Of a DNA stretch of 64,000 nt, positions 16,950 to 24,950 are shown one piece after another. The stretch spans positions 1 to 64,000 of the forward strand of contig NZ_PQSR01000002.1 in assembly GCF_002920635.1 (NCBI RefSeq), written 5' to 3'. Numbering within the stretch: position 1 is the stretch's first letter; each line of letters begins with the position of its first letter. A program made the position numbers and the translations under genes. Source of the DNA: Streptomyces sp. Ru72. GTDB lineage: Bacteria; Actinomycetota; Actinomycetes; Streptomycetales; Streptomycetaceae. The notes beneath the pieces are model-generated. The model saw only the letters and a list, made by a program, of their open reading frames with translations, made no database searches and was not told the DNA's origin.

Positions 16950-17501
16950 GTGCAGCGTCAAGGCTCAATCAGCGGCAGCGCCGCGGTCCGCGTCCGTGTG
17001 GCAGGGGGTGTCCTCCTCGTCGCACACCTCGCGCTCGTCGCCTGGATCACGCTGCGCCCGCTGGACGTGCCCTGGGTGAGGCCCGCCAACCTGCATCCGT
17101 TCGCCGGTATCAGAGCCGATCTCGCGCTGGGCTGGCCGGAGGCGGCCCGCCGTATCGGCAAGGGGCTCGCGCTGCTCGCGCCGCTCGGGGTGCTGCTGCC
17201 CGTGGTGGGTGGGCGGCTCGTCGTCTCCCCGCTCGCCTCGCTGGCCCGTACGGTCGCCGCGGGCACCCTGATCTCCCTGGGCATCGCGCTGCTGCAGACC
17301 GGGGTGCCCGGACAGGTCGTGGACATCGACGCGACCCTGCTGAACACGGTCGGCGTGGCGCTGGCGCACCTCCTGGTGGTGCCCGTGGCACGGTTCCGGC
17401 TGCGCCGCCGGATGGAGTCCCGCGGCGCGGGCGCCCACCCCCGGGAGGAGCCGGCTCAGGGACGGACCCCGACGATTCCCAGGGTCGGGATAGCTCCGTA
17501 G
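16950..17501 (+). CDS. VanZ-family membrane protein
   Basis: A 183-residue protein with about four membrane helices (VAGGVLLVAHLALVAWITL, LALLAPLGVLLPVVGG, TVAAGTLISLGIALLQTG, LLNTVGVALAHLLVVPVARF). The VanZ signature is a TLRP element near the first helix, FAGIRADL, and the VVDIDATLLNTVGVALAHL segment. VanZ-like proteins are linked to envelope stress or glycopeptide tolerance, but their chemistry is unclear. The GTG start lies about 80 bp after the AfsQ lipoprotein gene, so it may belong to that transcript. Confidence 0.82.
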   Translation: MQRQGSISGSAAVRVRVAGGVLLVAHLALVAWITLRPLDVPWVRPANLHPFAGIRADLALGWPEAARRIGKGLALLAPLGVLLPVVGGRLVVSPLASLARTVAAGTLISLGIALLQTGVPGQVVDIDATLLNTVGVALAHLLVVPVARFRLRRRMESRGAGAHPREEPAQGRTPTIPRVGIAP

Positions 17502-17630
17502 AGTGACGCTTCGTCCGCTTCGCCCCCGTAGCGTGGAACATGTCGAAAGCGCCGAGGAGTTGGGCGCCGGCCCCCGGACTTCCGGCAGCCGCCGGAGCGG
17601 GGTTCCACCACGGTTCGCGAAGGAGCCACC

Positions 17631-17837
17631 ATGACCGCCCTGGCCCGCCCCACCCACGGACGGATGATCGGCGGAGTGTGCGCAGCGCTGGCACGGCGCT
17701 TCGGCACCTCCGCGACGACGATGCGCGTGATCTTCCTGCTGTCCTGCCTGCTCCCGGGCCCGCAGTTCCTGCTCTACATAGCCCTGTGGATCCTGTTCCC
17801 CTCCGAGGACAAGGCGGCGGCCGGCACCGCCTGGTGA
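17631..17837 (+). CDS. Small PspC-domain membrane protein
   Basis: A 68-residue protein that is essentially one PspC domain: RMIGGVCAALARRFGTSATT, then a helix VIFLLSCLLPGPQFLLYIALW. The tail is short and charged. PspC proteins sense membrane stress. It has a GGAG ribosome site just upstream of ATG 17631. A symmetric terminator follows. Confidence 0.88.
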   Translation: MTALARPTHGRMIGGVCAALARRFGTSATTMRVIFLLSCLLPGPQFLLYIALWILFPSEDKAAAGTAW

Positions 17838-17861
17838 CCTGCCGACCGCAGGCACGCCGAC

Positions 17862-17883
17862 GGGCGCCCCGAGCGGGGCGCCC
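17862..17883. terminator. Bidirectional hairpin terminator
   Basis: A nine-base stem GGGCGCCCC/GGGGCGCCC with a GAGC loop, between the convergent PspC gene and secreted-protein gene. Confidence 0.8.
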
Positions 17884-17908
17884 ATCGTGGTCGTGGGGGC
17901 GTGTCCGC

Positions 17909-18259
17909 TCAGCCCAGCGGGATGCCGTTCACCGGCAGGCCGTGCGTGGGCAGCCCCTGCACCGGCAGCCCGCCGAGCAGCCCGGCGGCCGGGGCGACGG
18001 GGCCGTTGCGGAGGGCCTTCTCGGCGGCGGGCTGCGCGGCGGCCACCACGGTGCCGAGCGCGTTCTGCCCCTGGCCGAGCGCCTGGTCCGCGCCGGGCAG
18101 CGTCTTGGCGACGTTGCCCACCGGCAGCGCCTGGGTGACGGAGTCCAGTGCGGCGGTGTCCGGCACGGCGGGGGCCGCGCTCGCGACACCCGCGCCCGCG
18201 GCGGCGAAGGCGGCGCCGAGGGCGGCGACACCGAGGGTCCTGGCAGCAGACTGCTTCAT
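17909..18259 (-). CDS. Small secreted protein with GLP repeats
   Basis: A 116-residue protein with a clear signal peptide (MKQSAARTLG, hydrophobic VAALGAAFAAAGAGVASAA, AxA cleavage). The mature chain is Ala/Pro/Gly-rich. It ends in three near-repeats, GLPVQ, GLPTH and GLPVN, which look like a flexible wall-associated tail. There is no enzymatic motif. ATG 18259 is the only start giving a complete signal peptide. Confidence 0.78.
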   Translation of the reverse strand: MKQSAARTLGVAALGAAFAAAGAGVASAAPAVPDTAALDSVTQALPVGNVAKTLPGADQALGQGQNALGTVVAAAQPAAEKALRNGPVAPAAGLLGGLPVQGLPTHGLPVNGIPLG

Positions 18260-18344
18260 GTTGAACGCGTCCTTGGGTCCGTTGACGGAGATCTGAGCGG
18301 TCCAAAACCGTAAACACGCGCCGACGGGCTCCGCAAACATACGA

Positions 18345-18375
18345 ATACGGCCGGACGACGATCTCCCGGCCGTAT
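18345..18375. terminator. Terminator of the adenosine deaminase gene
   Basis: A 10-bp stem ATACGGCCGG/CCGGCCGTAT just downstream of add on the minus strand, with an A/T-rich edge (CGAAAAAG) on the gene side. Confidence 0.7.
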
Positions 18376-18390
18376 CGAAAAAGCCGTCCG

Positions 18391-19545
18391 TCAGCCCTCG
18401 GACGCCCCGGAACCGCTGGTGGAGGCGGTCTGCTGGAACAGCCATTCGGACTTCAACTCGGCGTATCCCGACTTGATGACGTCATTGATCATCGCCAGTC
18501 GTTCATCGAAAGGAATGAATGCTGACTTCATAGCATTGACGGAGAACCACTGAAGATCGTCGAGCGTGTAACCGAATGCCTCGACCAGGTGGTCGAATTC
18601 CCGGCTCATGCTCGTCCCGGACATCAGGCGGTTGTCCGTGTTCACCGTGGCCCGGAAATGCAGCCGCCGCAGCAGCCCGATGGGGTGGTCGGCGTACGAG
18701 TCGGCGGCGCCGGTCTGGAGGTTGGAGCTCGGACACAGCTCCAGCGGGATGCGCTTGTCGCGTACGTAGGAGGCGAGGCGCCCGAGCTTGACCGTGCCGT
18801 CCCGGAGGACCTGGATGTCGTCGATGATGCGCACGCCGTGCCCGAGCCGGTCGGCGCCGCACCACTGCAGGGCCTGCCAGATGGACGGCAGCCCGAAGGC
18901 CTCCCCGGCGTGGATGGTGAAGTGGTTGTTCTCCCGCTTGAGGTACTCGAAGGCGTCGAGGTGCCGGGTGGGCGGGTAACCGGCCTCGGCTCCGGCGATG
19001 TCGAAGCCCACGACACCCAGGTCCCTGTACCGGTTGGCGAGTTCGGCGATCTCCAGGGCGCGGGCGGCGTGCCGCATGGCGGTGAGCAGGGCGCCGACAC
19101 GGATGCGGTGGCCGGCCGCCTTGGCCCGCCGCTCGCCCAGCCGGAAGCCCTCGTTGACCGCCTCGACGACCTCCTCCAGGCTGAGCCCGCCCTCCAGGTG
19201 CTGCTCGGGCGCGTACCGGACCTCGGCGTAGACGACCCCGTCCTCGGCGAGGTCCTCGGCGCACTCGGCGGCCACGCGCACCAGCGCCTCGCGGGTCTGC
19301 ATCACGCCGACGGTGTGGGAGAAGGTCTCCAGGTACCGCTCCAGGGAACCGGAGTCGGCGGCCTCACGGAACCAGACGCCGAGCTTGTCCGGGTCGGTCT
19401 CGGGGAGGTGGGTGTACCCGGTCTCGCGGGCGAGGTCGACGATCGTGCCGGGGCGCAGACCCCCGTCGAGGTGGTCGTGGAGCAGGACCTTGGGAGCCCG
19501 GCGGATCTGGTCCCAGCTCGGGGTGTTCTGGTGCTGGCTCGTCAT
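18391..19545 (-). CDS. add: Adenosine deaminase
   Basis: A 384-residue metal-dependent deaminase that converts (deoxy)adenosine to (deoxy)inosine. The zinc ligands are in HDHLDG near the N terminus, in [10 protein letters not shown] (with the catalytic glutamate), and in [11 protein letters not shown] near the C terminus; DRLGHGVRI carries the catalytic histidine. The C-terminal metal motif reads TDNR where many homologues have TDDP. The ATG start sits six bases after a -10-like TAGGGT on the minus strand, so the transcript is probably leaderless. The operator lies just upstream. Inosine produced here would feed the phosphorylase at 3516-4340. Confidence 0.95.
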   Translation of the reverse strand: MTSQHQNTPSWDQIRRAPKVLLHDHLDGGLRPGTIVDLARETGYTHLPETDPDKLGVWFREAADSGSLERYLETFSHTVGVMQTREALVRVAAECAEDLAEDGVVYAEVRYAPEQHLEGGLSLEEVVEAVNEGFRLGERRAKAAGHRIRVGALLTAMRHAARALEIAELANRYRDLGVVGFDIAGAEAGYPPTRHLDAFEYLKRENNHFTIHAGEAFGLPSIWQALQWCGADRLGHGVRIIDDIQVLRDGTVKLGRLASYVRDKRIPLELCPSSNLQTGAADSYADHPIGLLRRLHFRATVNTDNRLMSGTSMSREFDHLVEAFGYTLDDLQWFSVNAMKSAFIPFDERLAMINDVIKSGYAELKSEWLFQQTASTSGSGASEG

Positions 19546-19561
19546 TGCCGCACCCTATGCC

Positions 19562-19573
19562 CTACGCGCGTAG
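19562..19573. promoter_or_regulatory. Operator CTACGCGCGTAG upstream of add
   Basis: A perfect copy of the nucleoside-regulon palindrome, immediately upstream of the predicted -10 box (TAGGGT, 19552-19557 complement). Confidence 0.75.
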
Positions 19574-19658
19574 AGCACGGGGTGCGGCGAGGCGTCGATA
19601 CCCAAAGGTGACCCGTCGGCCAGGTTTCGTACACCGTCGCTTCTGACACTGTTCTGTC

Positions 19659-20420
19659 ATGGCAGATCAAGCGACGCCGGTTCGCACGGCCCGGCTGGGA
19701 AGGGCGCTCGGCCCGGAACCGACGGCGGTGAGCGGTGCGGTGCTGCTGCTCCCCGGCGGTGACGAGACGTCCTTGCGAAGACCGCTTCCTGTGATGGCCG
19801 CCGCCTCGGTCCGCGCGCTCGGCCGCTGGCTGACCCGGGCCGGGCATGGCGAAGGCCTGGTCACACATGTCGTGCACTACCGCTACCGGGGCTGGAACGG
19901 CGGCGAGGCGCATCTGGCGCAGGACGCCGACTGGGCCGCCGAGGAGGTCGTCCGCCGCTACGGGGACGTGTCCGTCTGTCTGGTCGGCATGGGCATGGGC
20001 GGGCGGGCGGCGCTGCACGCCGCGGGGCACACGGCCGTCAACTCCGTTGTCGCACTGTCGCCTTGGCTGCCCGAGGAGGATGTGGCGGCACCACCCGAAC
20101 CGGTGAAACAGCTCGCCGGACGCCGGGTGCTGATCGTGCACGGCACGAACGACGAACGCACGGACCCGGAGCTGTCGTTCCGCCTGGCGGCGCGCGCGAA
20201 GAAGGCGAACCGCGACATCTGCCGCTTCGAAGTGCACTCCGACGGGCACGGGTTGCACCAGTACCGCTCGGAAGTCCACTCCCTGGCCGAGGACTTCGTG
20301 ATGGGCTCGCTGTTCGGGCGGGCGTTCTCCCGCCCGGTCCAGGACGCACTGGCGGCTCCGCCGCCGCTGGGGTTGAGGATGCCGTTGGCCGCGGGGTTCG
20401 GCAGGTCGTTGAGGAGGTGA
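19659..20420 (+). CDS. Alpha/beta-hydrolase-fold protein lacking the nucleophile serine
   Basis: A 253-residue alpha/beta-hydrolase fold, seen in VLLLPGGDETS, the strand VSVCLVG, and the late acid and histidine regions (VLIVHGTNDERTDP and SDGHG). At the nucleophile elbow the expected GxSxG reads GMGMGG, so the catalytic serine is missing. It is therefore either a non-hydrolytic member or uses another residue. It is divergent from add across a 113-bp region that contains the add operator. I know of no assigned function. Confidence 0.7.
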   Translation: MADQATPVRTARLGRALGPEPTAVSGAVLLLPGGDETSLRRPLPVMAAASVRALGRWLTRAGHGEGLVTHVVHYRYRGWNGGEAHLAQDADWAAEEVVRRYGDVSVCLVGMGMGGRAALHAAGHTAVNSVVALSPWLPEEDVAAPPEPVKQLAGRRVLIVHGTNDERTDPELSFRLAARAKKANRDICRFEVHSDGHGLHQYRSEVHSLAEDFVMGSLFGRAFSRPVQDALAAPPPLGLRMPLAAGFGRSLRR

Positions 20421-20505
20421 GCGGGGCGTCCCTCGCGGGGCGCGGGACTGCGTCGGCCCGCGGCTCCGCCGTGAGGGCGCGGGCGATCACGGCGAACCTG
20501 CGCCC

Positions 20506-21468
20506 TCAGTCCGGGAGAAGCCGTCCCCTCCTCGACAGCAGAAACTTCTTGAAGGCCGCCACCGGCGGCGTGTCCACGTGCCCCGCAAGCCACGCCACGC
20601 CGATCTCCCGCACCGCCCGCGGCGCGGTGACGGTGAGTTCCACGACCCCGGGCCGGGGCACGGCCGGCGGTGGCAGCAGAGCCACCCCCAGTCCCGCCGC
20701 GACCAGGCCGCGCAGCGTCTCGGCCTCCTCTCCCTCGAAGGCGATCCGCGGCTTGAACCCCGCCTCGCGGCACAGGTCGTCGGTGATGCGCCGCATCCCG
20801 TATCCGGGCTCCAGGGTCACGAACGTCTCGTCGGCGGCTTCCGCGAGCCGCACGCGCCTGCGGCTCGCGAGCCGGTGGTCGGCGGGCACCACGAGCCGCA
20901 GCTTCTGCTCGTCGAGGCGCCGGGCGACCAGATCGGGCGCGTCCGGCACCGGAGAGGTCAGGCACAGGTCCAGCTCCCCCGCCCGCAGCCGCTCCAGCAT
21001 CGCCTCGCCGTAGTTCTGGACCAGGCTGAAGCGGACCCGCGGATGGTCGGCGCGGAAGGCGTGGATCAGCCCGGGCACGGTCTCGGCGCCCAAAGTGTGC
21101 AGAAAACCGAAGGCGACCTTGCCGACGGCCGGATCGGCGTCCGCGCGCACCTCCTCCGCGGCGCGTTCGATCTCGGCGAGGGCACGCTCGACGGAGGCGA
21201 GGAACGTGCGCCCCGCCGGGGTGAGCGCGACCGTGCGGCCACGCCGGGCGAACAGCTGCACACCCAGGTCCTCCTCGAGCCGCACCAGGGCCCGGGACAG
21301 GGTGGACTGCGGGACCTGCATCTCCTGAGCGGCGCGCGTGACGTGCTCGGTGCGGGCGACGCCCGCGAAGTACGCGAGGCGCGGCGCGAGCAGCGTGACG
21401 ATGTCTTCTGCGTCACTTGTGTCACTGAACGATGACAGGCGAGCGGCTGACCTCTGCTGATGCACCAT
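20506..21468 (-). CDS. LysR-family transcriptional regulator
   Basis: A 320-residue LysR regulator. The N-terminal helix-turn-helix is the usual one (LAYFAGVARTEHVTRAAQEM, QSTLSRALVRLEEDLGVQLF, ALTPAGRTFL). The C-terminal periplasmic-binding-like effector domain has VGKVAFGFLHTLGAETVPGL, GELDLCLTSP and LVAAGLGVALLPPP. ATG 21468 gives an N-terminal extension of about 25 residues. It is divergent from an MFS transporter gene, the classic LysR arrangement, and probably controls that exporter in response to its substrate. Confidence 0.93.
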   Translation of the reverse strand: MVHQQRSAARLSSFSDTSDAEDIVTLLAPRLAYFAGVARTEHVTRAAQEMQVPQSTLSRALVRLEEDLGVQLFARRGRTVALTPAGRTFLASVERALAEIERAAEEVRADADPAVGKVAFGFLHTLGAETVPGLIHAFRADHPRVRFSLVQNYGEAMLERLRAGELDLCLTSPVPDAPDLVARRLDEQKLRLVVPADHRLASRRRVRLAEAADETFVTLEPGYGMRRITDDLCREAGFKPRIAFEGEEAETLRGLVAAGLGVALLPPPAVPRPGVVELTVTAPRAVREIGVAWLAGHVDTPPVAAFKKFLLSRRGRLLPD

Positions 21469-21611
21469 GGGAACGATTATGGCGGTTCTGTGCATTGGAC
21501 GGATCAGCGGTCGTGTCCGTACGTTCGAGGCATGCCTGCTGCCGATACCGGGGCGTCCACCACCGTGGGCGCCGATGCCGTCACCGCCCCCGCCCCGCCC
21601 CCGACTCGCGG

Positions 21612-22817
21612 ATGACCCCGGGTGGCCCCGGCTACCGCCGCATGAGCCTCGCGCTCTTCCTCGCCGGTGTCGCCACCTTCGCGCTCCTCTACTCCACGCA
21701 GGCCCTGCTGCCGCTCGTCTCCCGCGACTTCGGGGTGACGGCGAGCGCGGCGAGCTGGACGGTGTCCGGCGCGACCGGCGCGCTGGCGCTGTTCGTCCTC
21801 CCCATGAGCGCCCTGTCCGAACGCTTCGGACGGCGCACGCTGATGACGGCGTCGCTGGCCGTGGCGGTGACCGTCGGACTGCTCGTCCCCTTCGCCCCGT
21901 CGCTGGGCTCGCTGATCGTGCTGCGGGCGGTGCAGGGCGCGGCACTGGCCGGGCTGCCGGCGTCGGCGACCGCGTACCTGGCCGAGGAGGTACGGCCCAA
22001 GGCCCTGGTCACGGCGATCGGCCTGTTCGTGGCCGGGAACAGCGTCGGCGGGATGAGCGGCCGGATCATCACCGGCTGGGTCGCGCAGGAGTGGGGCTGG
22101 CGGGTGGCCGTCGGCACGGTCGGCGTGATCGCGGTCGCCTGCGCGGTGGCGTTCCGTCTGCTGCTGCCGGCGCCCAAGCACTTCACGGCGGGTTCGCTGC
22201 GCCCTCGCGTGCTGGCCCGCACGGTCCGCGACCACCTCGCCAACCCGCTGCTGCGCCGGCTGTACGCGATCGGCGCGCTGTTCATGACGGTGTTCGGCGG
22301 CGTCTACACGGTGATCGGCTACCGCCTGACGGAGGCGCCGTTCGGGCTGCCGCAGGGCATCATCGGCTCGATCTTCCTGGTGTACCTGGTGGGCACGGTG
22401 TCGGCGTCGACGGCGGGACGGCTGGTGGGCCGTCTGGGCCGCCGCGGGGCGCTGTACCTGGCGGGCGGCACGACCACGGCGGGCCTGCTGCTCTCCCTGG
22501 CGTCCTCGCTCCCCCTGGTCCTGCTGGGCCTGGTCCTGATCACCGCCGGGTTCTTCGCGGGCCACGCGGTGGCGTCCTCGGCGGTCAGCCACACGGCGGA
22601 GGAGGGCCGCGCCCAGGCGTCCGCGCTCTACCAGTCGGCGTACTACATCGGCTCCAGCACGGGCAGCACCCTCGGCGCGGTCGCGTTCCACGCGGGCGGC
22701 TGGACCGGCACGGTCGGGATGGGCGTGCTGGCGGTCGCGGGCGTGGTGGTGATCACCCTTCTCGGATCGCGGGCGGCCCGCGTCGCCGCGCGCCGCGAGC
22801 CGCTGCCCGCGCACTGA
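21612..22817 (+). CDS. MFS transporter (YnfM/DHA-type)
   Basis: A 12-helix major facilitator protein of about 401 residues from ATG 21612. It has the loop 2-3 motif SERFGRRTLMTASL, FVAGNSVGGMSGRII in helix 5, and the duplicated second half (RLVGRLGRRGALYLAGGT). The pattern resembles the YnfM/arabinose-efflux group of drug:proton antiporters. The start is uncertain. An ATG at 21532 opens a plausible leader (MPAADTG) in another frame that stops at 21611-21613, right after a C-rich run, so a single-base indel may have split the original N terminus. It is probably regulated by the divergent LysR gene. Confidence 0.88.
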   Translation: MTPGGPGYRRMSLALFLAGVATFALLYSTQALLPLVSRDFGVTASAASWTVSGATGALALFVLPMSALSERFGRRTLMTASLAVAVTVGLLVPFAPSLGSLIVLRAVQGAALAGLPASATAYLAEEVRPKALVTAIGLFVAGNSVGGMSGRIITGWVAQEWGWRVAVGTVGVIAVACAVAFRLLLPAPKHFTAGSLRPRVLARTVRDHLANPLLRRLYAIGALFMTVFGGVYTVIGYRLTEAPFGLPQGIIGSIFLVYLVGTVSASTAGRLVGRLGRRGALYLAGGTTTAGLLLSLASSLPLVLLGLVLITAGFFAGHAVASSAVSHTAEEGRAQASALYQSAYYIGSSTGSTLGAVAFHAGGWTGTVGMGVLAVAGVVVITLLGSRAARVAARREPLPAH

Positions 22818-22826
22818 GCCCGGTCC

Positions 22827-22854
22827 GGCCCGAGGGTCGTCCTCCGCTCGGGCC
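22827..22854. terminator. Terminator of the MFS gene
   Basis: A GGCCCGAG/CTCGGGCC stem with a 12-base loop, just after the stop at 22817. Confidence 0.65.
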
Positions 22855-22965
22855 CGACCTGCGCCTTCCCTCACTCCGCGAGCCGTTGTCAGTGGGCTGC
22901 TGTAGCTTCCGAAGTGCTGGGGCGCAATGGCGCGCGACAGGAACGGCCACAGGGGTGGGTGGACC

Positions 22966-23973
22966 ATGGGTGAGGGCACGGCGACGGTGGAGGACCTCGA
23001 CGTCCGGCTGGAGAAGCACAGGGTCGAGCTGACGGGGTACTGCTACCGCATGCTCGGCTCGTCCTTCGAGGCCGAGGACGCGGTGCAGGACACGATGGTC
23101 CGCGCCTGGCGGAGCTACGAGAAGTTCGAGGGCCGCTCCTCCTTGCGCTCGTGGCTGTACCGGATCGCGACGAACGTCTGCCTGGACATGCTGAACGCGG
23201 GCAACAAGCGGGCCCGTCCGATGGACCTGACCGAGGCCACGCCGCTGGAGCGGGCCGCCCTCTCCCCGCGCCCGGACCACACGTGGCTGGAGCCGATGCC
23301 CGATGCGCGGGTGCTGCCGACGACCGGGGACCCGGCGGAGGCGGCCGTCGCCAAGGAATCCGTCCGACTGGCCTTCATGGCGGCCCTGCAGCAGCTGCCG
23401 CCCAAGCAGCGCGCGGTGCTCATCCTGCGCGAGGTGCTGGCCTGGAAGGCGAGCGAGGTCGCGGAACTGCTCGACACCTCGGTCGCCTCGGTCAACAGCG
23501 CGTTGCAGCGGGCGCGGGCGACGCTCTCGGAGAAGAGCGGCGAGGGGTCCGACGCGGCCGTCTCCGACCCCCTCGACGAGGAGCAGAAGAAGCTCCTGGA
23601 GCGCTATGTGGCCGCCTTCGAGGGGTACGACATGGCGGCGCTCACGACTCTGCTGCACGAGGACGCGGTGATGACGATGCCGCCGTTCGACCTGTGGCTG
23701 CGCGGCACCTCGGACATCACCGGTTTCATGACCACGCTCGGCGCCGCCTGCGCGGGTTCGCGGCTGGTGCCGGTCGCGGTGAACGGCCTGCCGGGCTTCG
23801 CCCAGTACAAGCCGGACCCGGAGAAGGGCGGCTTCACGGCCTGGGCGGTGCAGGTGCTGGAGACGTCAGCCGGGCGGATCACCGGGTTCCACTGCTTCCT
23901 CGACACCCGGCGCTGGTTCCCGCTGTTCGGGCTGCCCCTCGAGCTCGACCGGGAGGCCGACGAGGTCGAGTAG
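22966..23973 (+). CDS. ECF sigma factor with C-terminal SnoaL-like domain (SigG/TIGR02960 type)
   Basis: A 335-residue sigma-70 factor. Region 2 is YCYRMLGSSFEAEDAVQDTM with SLRSWLYRIATNVCLDML. Region 4 is LPPKQRAVLILREVLAWKASEVAELL with SVASVNSALQRAR. Residues about 200-335 form a SnoaL/NTF2-like domain (LHEDAVMTMPPFDLWLRG), which in this family controls sigma activity directly instead of a separate anti-sigma factor. ATG 22966 has a strong AGGGGTGG site; an upstream ATG at 22927 is less likely. The 3' end overlaps the convergent STAS gene by 108 bp. Confidence 0.9.
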   Translation: MGEGTATVEDLDVRLEKHRVELTGYCYRMLGSSFEAEDAVQDTMVRAWRSYEKFEGRSSLRSWLYRIATNVCLDMLNAGNKRARPMDLTEATPLERAALSPRPDHTWLEPMPDARVLPTTGDPAEAAVAKESVRLAFMAALQQLPPKQRAVLILREVLAWKASEVAELLDTSVASVNSALQRARATLSEKSGEGSDAAVSDPLDEEQKKLLERYVAAFEGYDMAALTTLLHEDAVMTMPPFDLWLRGTSDITGFMTTLGAACAGSRLVPVAVNGLPGFAQYKPDPEKGGFTAWAVQVLETSAGRITGFHCFLDTRRWFPLFGLPLELDREADEVE

Positions 23974-24252
23974 TGCGCGCAGGGCGGGCGCCGGGTCGCG
24001 CAGCCGGATACGGCCCCCGGCCCGACGCGCGGCGAGCTGCAGCCTGGCCAGCAGGTCGAGGGTGGCGAGCCGCACGGGCCTGAGGGCGCCGACGTCGCAT
24101 ACGACGACCCCGGTGCCGGTGGCCTTCAGCAGTGCCTGCACGTTGTCGCCGAGCTGCGCCACCTCGTCGGGGGCGACGGGTCCGGCCAGCACGAGTACGG
24201 GGGGTGTATTGGCGTCCACGGAGGGTGGACCGGGCGGACGCCGCCAACTCAT
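23866..24252 (-). CDS. STAS-domain protein
   Basis: A 128-residue protein with a STAS-like (anti-sigma antagonist) fold: PVLVLAGPVAPDEVAQLGDN, GVVVCDVGAL, then RLQLAARRAGGRIRLRD. The final 35 residues are read from the strand opposite the sigma-factor 3' end. The serine normally phosphorylated after the DV segment is not obvious (DVGALRPVRL). It probably takes part in partner switching, but the partner is not in view. The start lacks a good ribosome site, so expression level is uncertain. Confidence 0.65.
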   Translation of the reverse strand: MSWRRPPGPPSVDANTPPVLVLAGPVAPDEVAQLGDNVQALLKATGTGVVVCDVGALRPVRLATLDLLARLQLAARRAGGRIRLRDPAPALRALLDLVGLPVELEGQPEQREPAPGVEEAVEPGDPPG

Positions 24253-24270
24253 CGGCTGGCGGCCGTACCT

Positions 24271-24855
24271 CTAGTCGACCGGAAACTCGCTGGTGTCGAT
24301 GATGAGGTCGAAGGGAGCCGGAAGCTTGATGGCCTCGCCGAACTTGGCAGTGCTCAGTGGGCGGTAAACGTCGCTCTTCGGATCTCCGTAAAGCGTCGCG
24401 GTAGGGCCGTCAGGGGCCCAACGGTCGACGAGCAGGTAGAACGGGATGCCGGCGGTGGCGTAGGCGGCGGGCTTGCTGACACGGTCGTGGCGCGCGTTGG
24501 CCTTGGACGTGACCTCGACTACGAGTTCGGCGAGAGCCGCCGGAATATGGGTCTCCGTCTCCGCGCACTGCGGCACCGGAGCCACTACAAGGTCCGGGAT
24601 GAGCATGCCCAGCCGCGACGGCACGGCGATGGCCAATGTCTGGAAGACCCCCCAGTCGTCGGGGATGACTGAGTAGAGGCGACGCTGGATGCGTTCTGCG
24701 ATGACGTTGTGGCGGGACGCAGGAGCAGGTGACACGGTGATGATCCCCTCGATGATCTCCACCTTGCTGCCCTCAGGCCATTCCATCTCCTCCCAGAACC
24801 GGACGAGCTCGTCCCAGCTCTGCTCGGGGTCGTGGCTGACGGTGAGTGCGCTCAT
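24271..24855 (-). CDS. Uma2-family (DUF820) putative endonuclease
   Basis: A 194-residue PD-(D/E)XK-fold protein of the Uma2 family. It has VEIIEGIITVSPAPASRHN, the metal-binding IPDLVVAP and the core LVVEVTSKANARHDRVSKP (E-x-T-S-x-x-N with D/K downstream). Uma2 proteins are very common in Streptomyces, cyanobacteria and Deinococcus, and their role is unproven. A second family member lies at 60511-61119. The ATG has a GGAGA ribosome site. Confidence 0.88.
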   Translation of the reverse strand: MSALTVSHDPEQSWDELVRFWEEMEWPEGSKVEIIEGIITVSPAPASRHNVIAERIQRRLYSVIPDDWGVFQTLAIAVPSRLGMLIPDLVVAPVPQCAETETHIPAALAELVVEVTSKANARHDRVSKPAAYATAGIPFYLLVDRWAPDGPTATLYGDPKSDVYRPLSTAKFGEAIKLPAPFDLIIDTSEFPVD

Positions 24856-24894
24856 GGCGGTCTCCTATCGGTGCGTCACCGATCCCAGCATGCC

Positions 24895-24928
24895 GAACGG
24901 GATCGGCGGCGGTCCACCGATCCCGTTC
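24895..24928. terminator. Terminator of the nucleoside transport operon (after deoA)
   Basis: A perfect 12-bp stem GAACGGGATCGG/CCGATCCCGTTC. It lies just downstream of deoA on the minus strand and just upstream of the Uma2 gene. Confidence 0.8.
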
Positions 24929-24950
24929 ACCCGAAAGGGAAAACGCCTGG

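Noticed and set aside
12011..18259. The AfsQ locus considered as part of a secondary-metabolite gene cluster.
   Set aside because: AfsQ proteins regulate antibiotic clusters elsewhere; no biosynthetic genes for a natural product are seen in this window.
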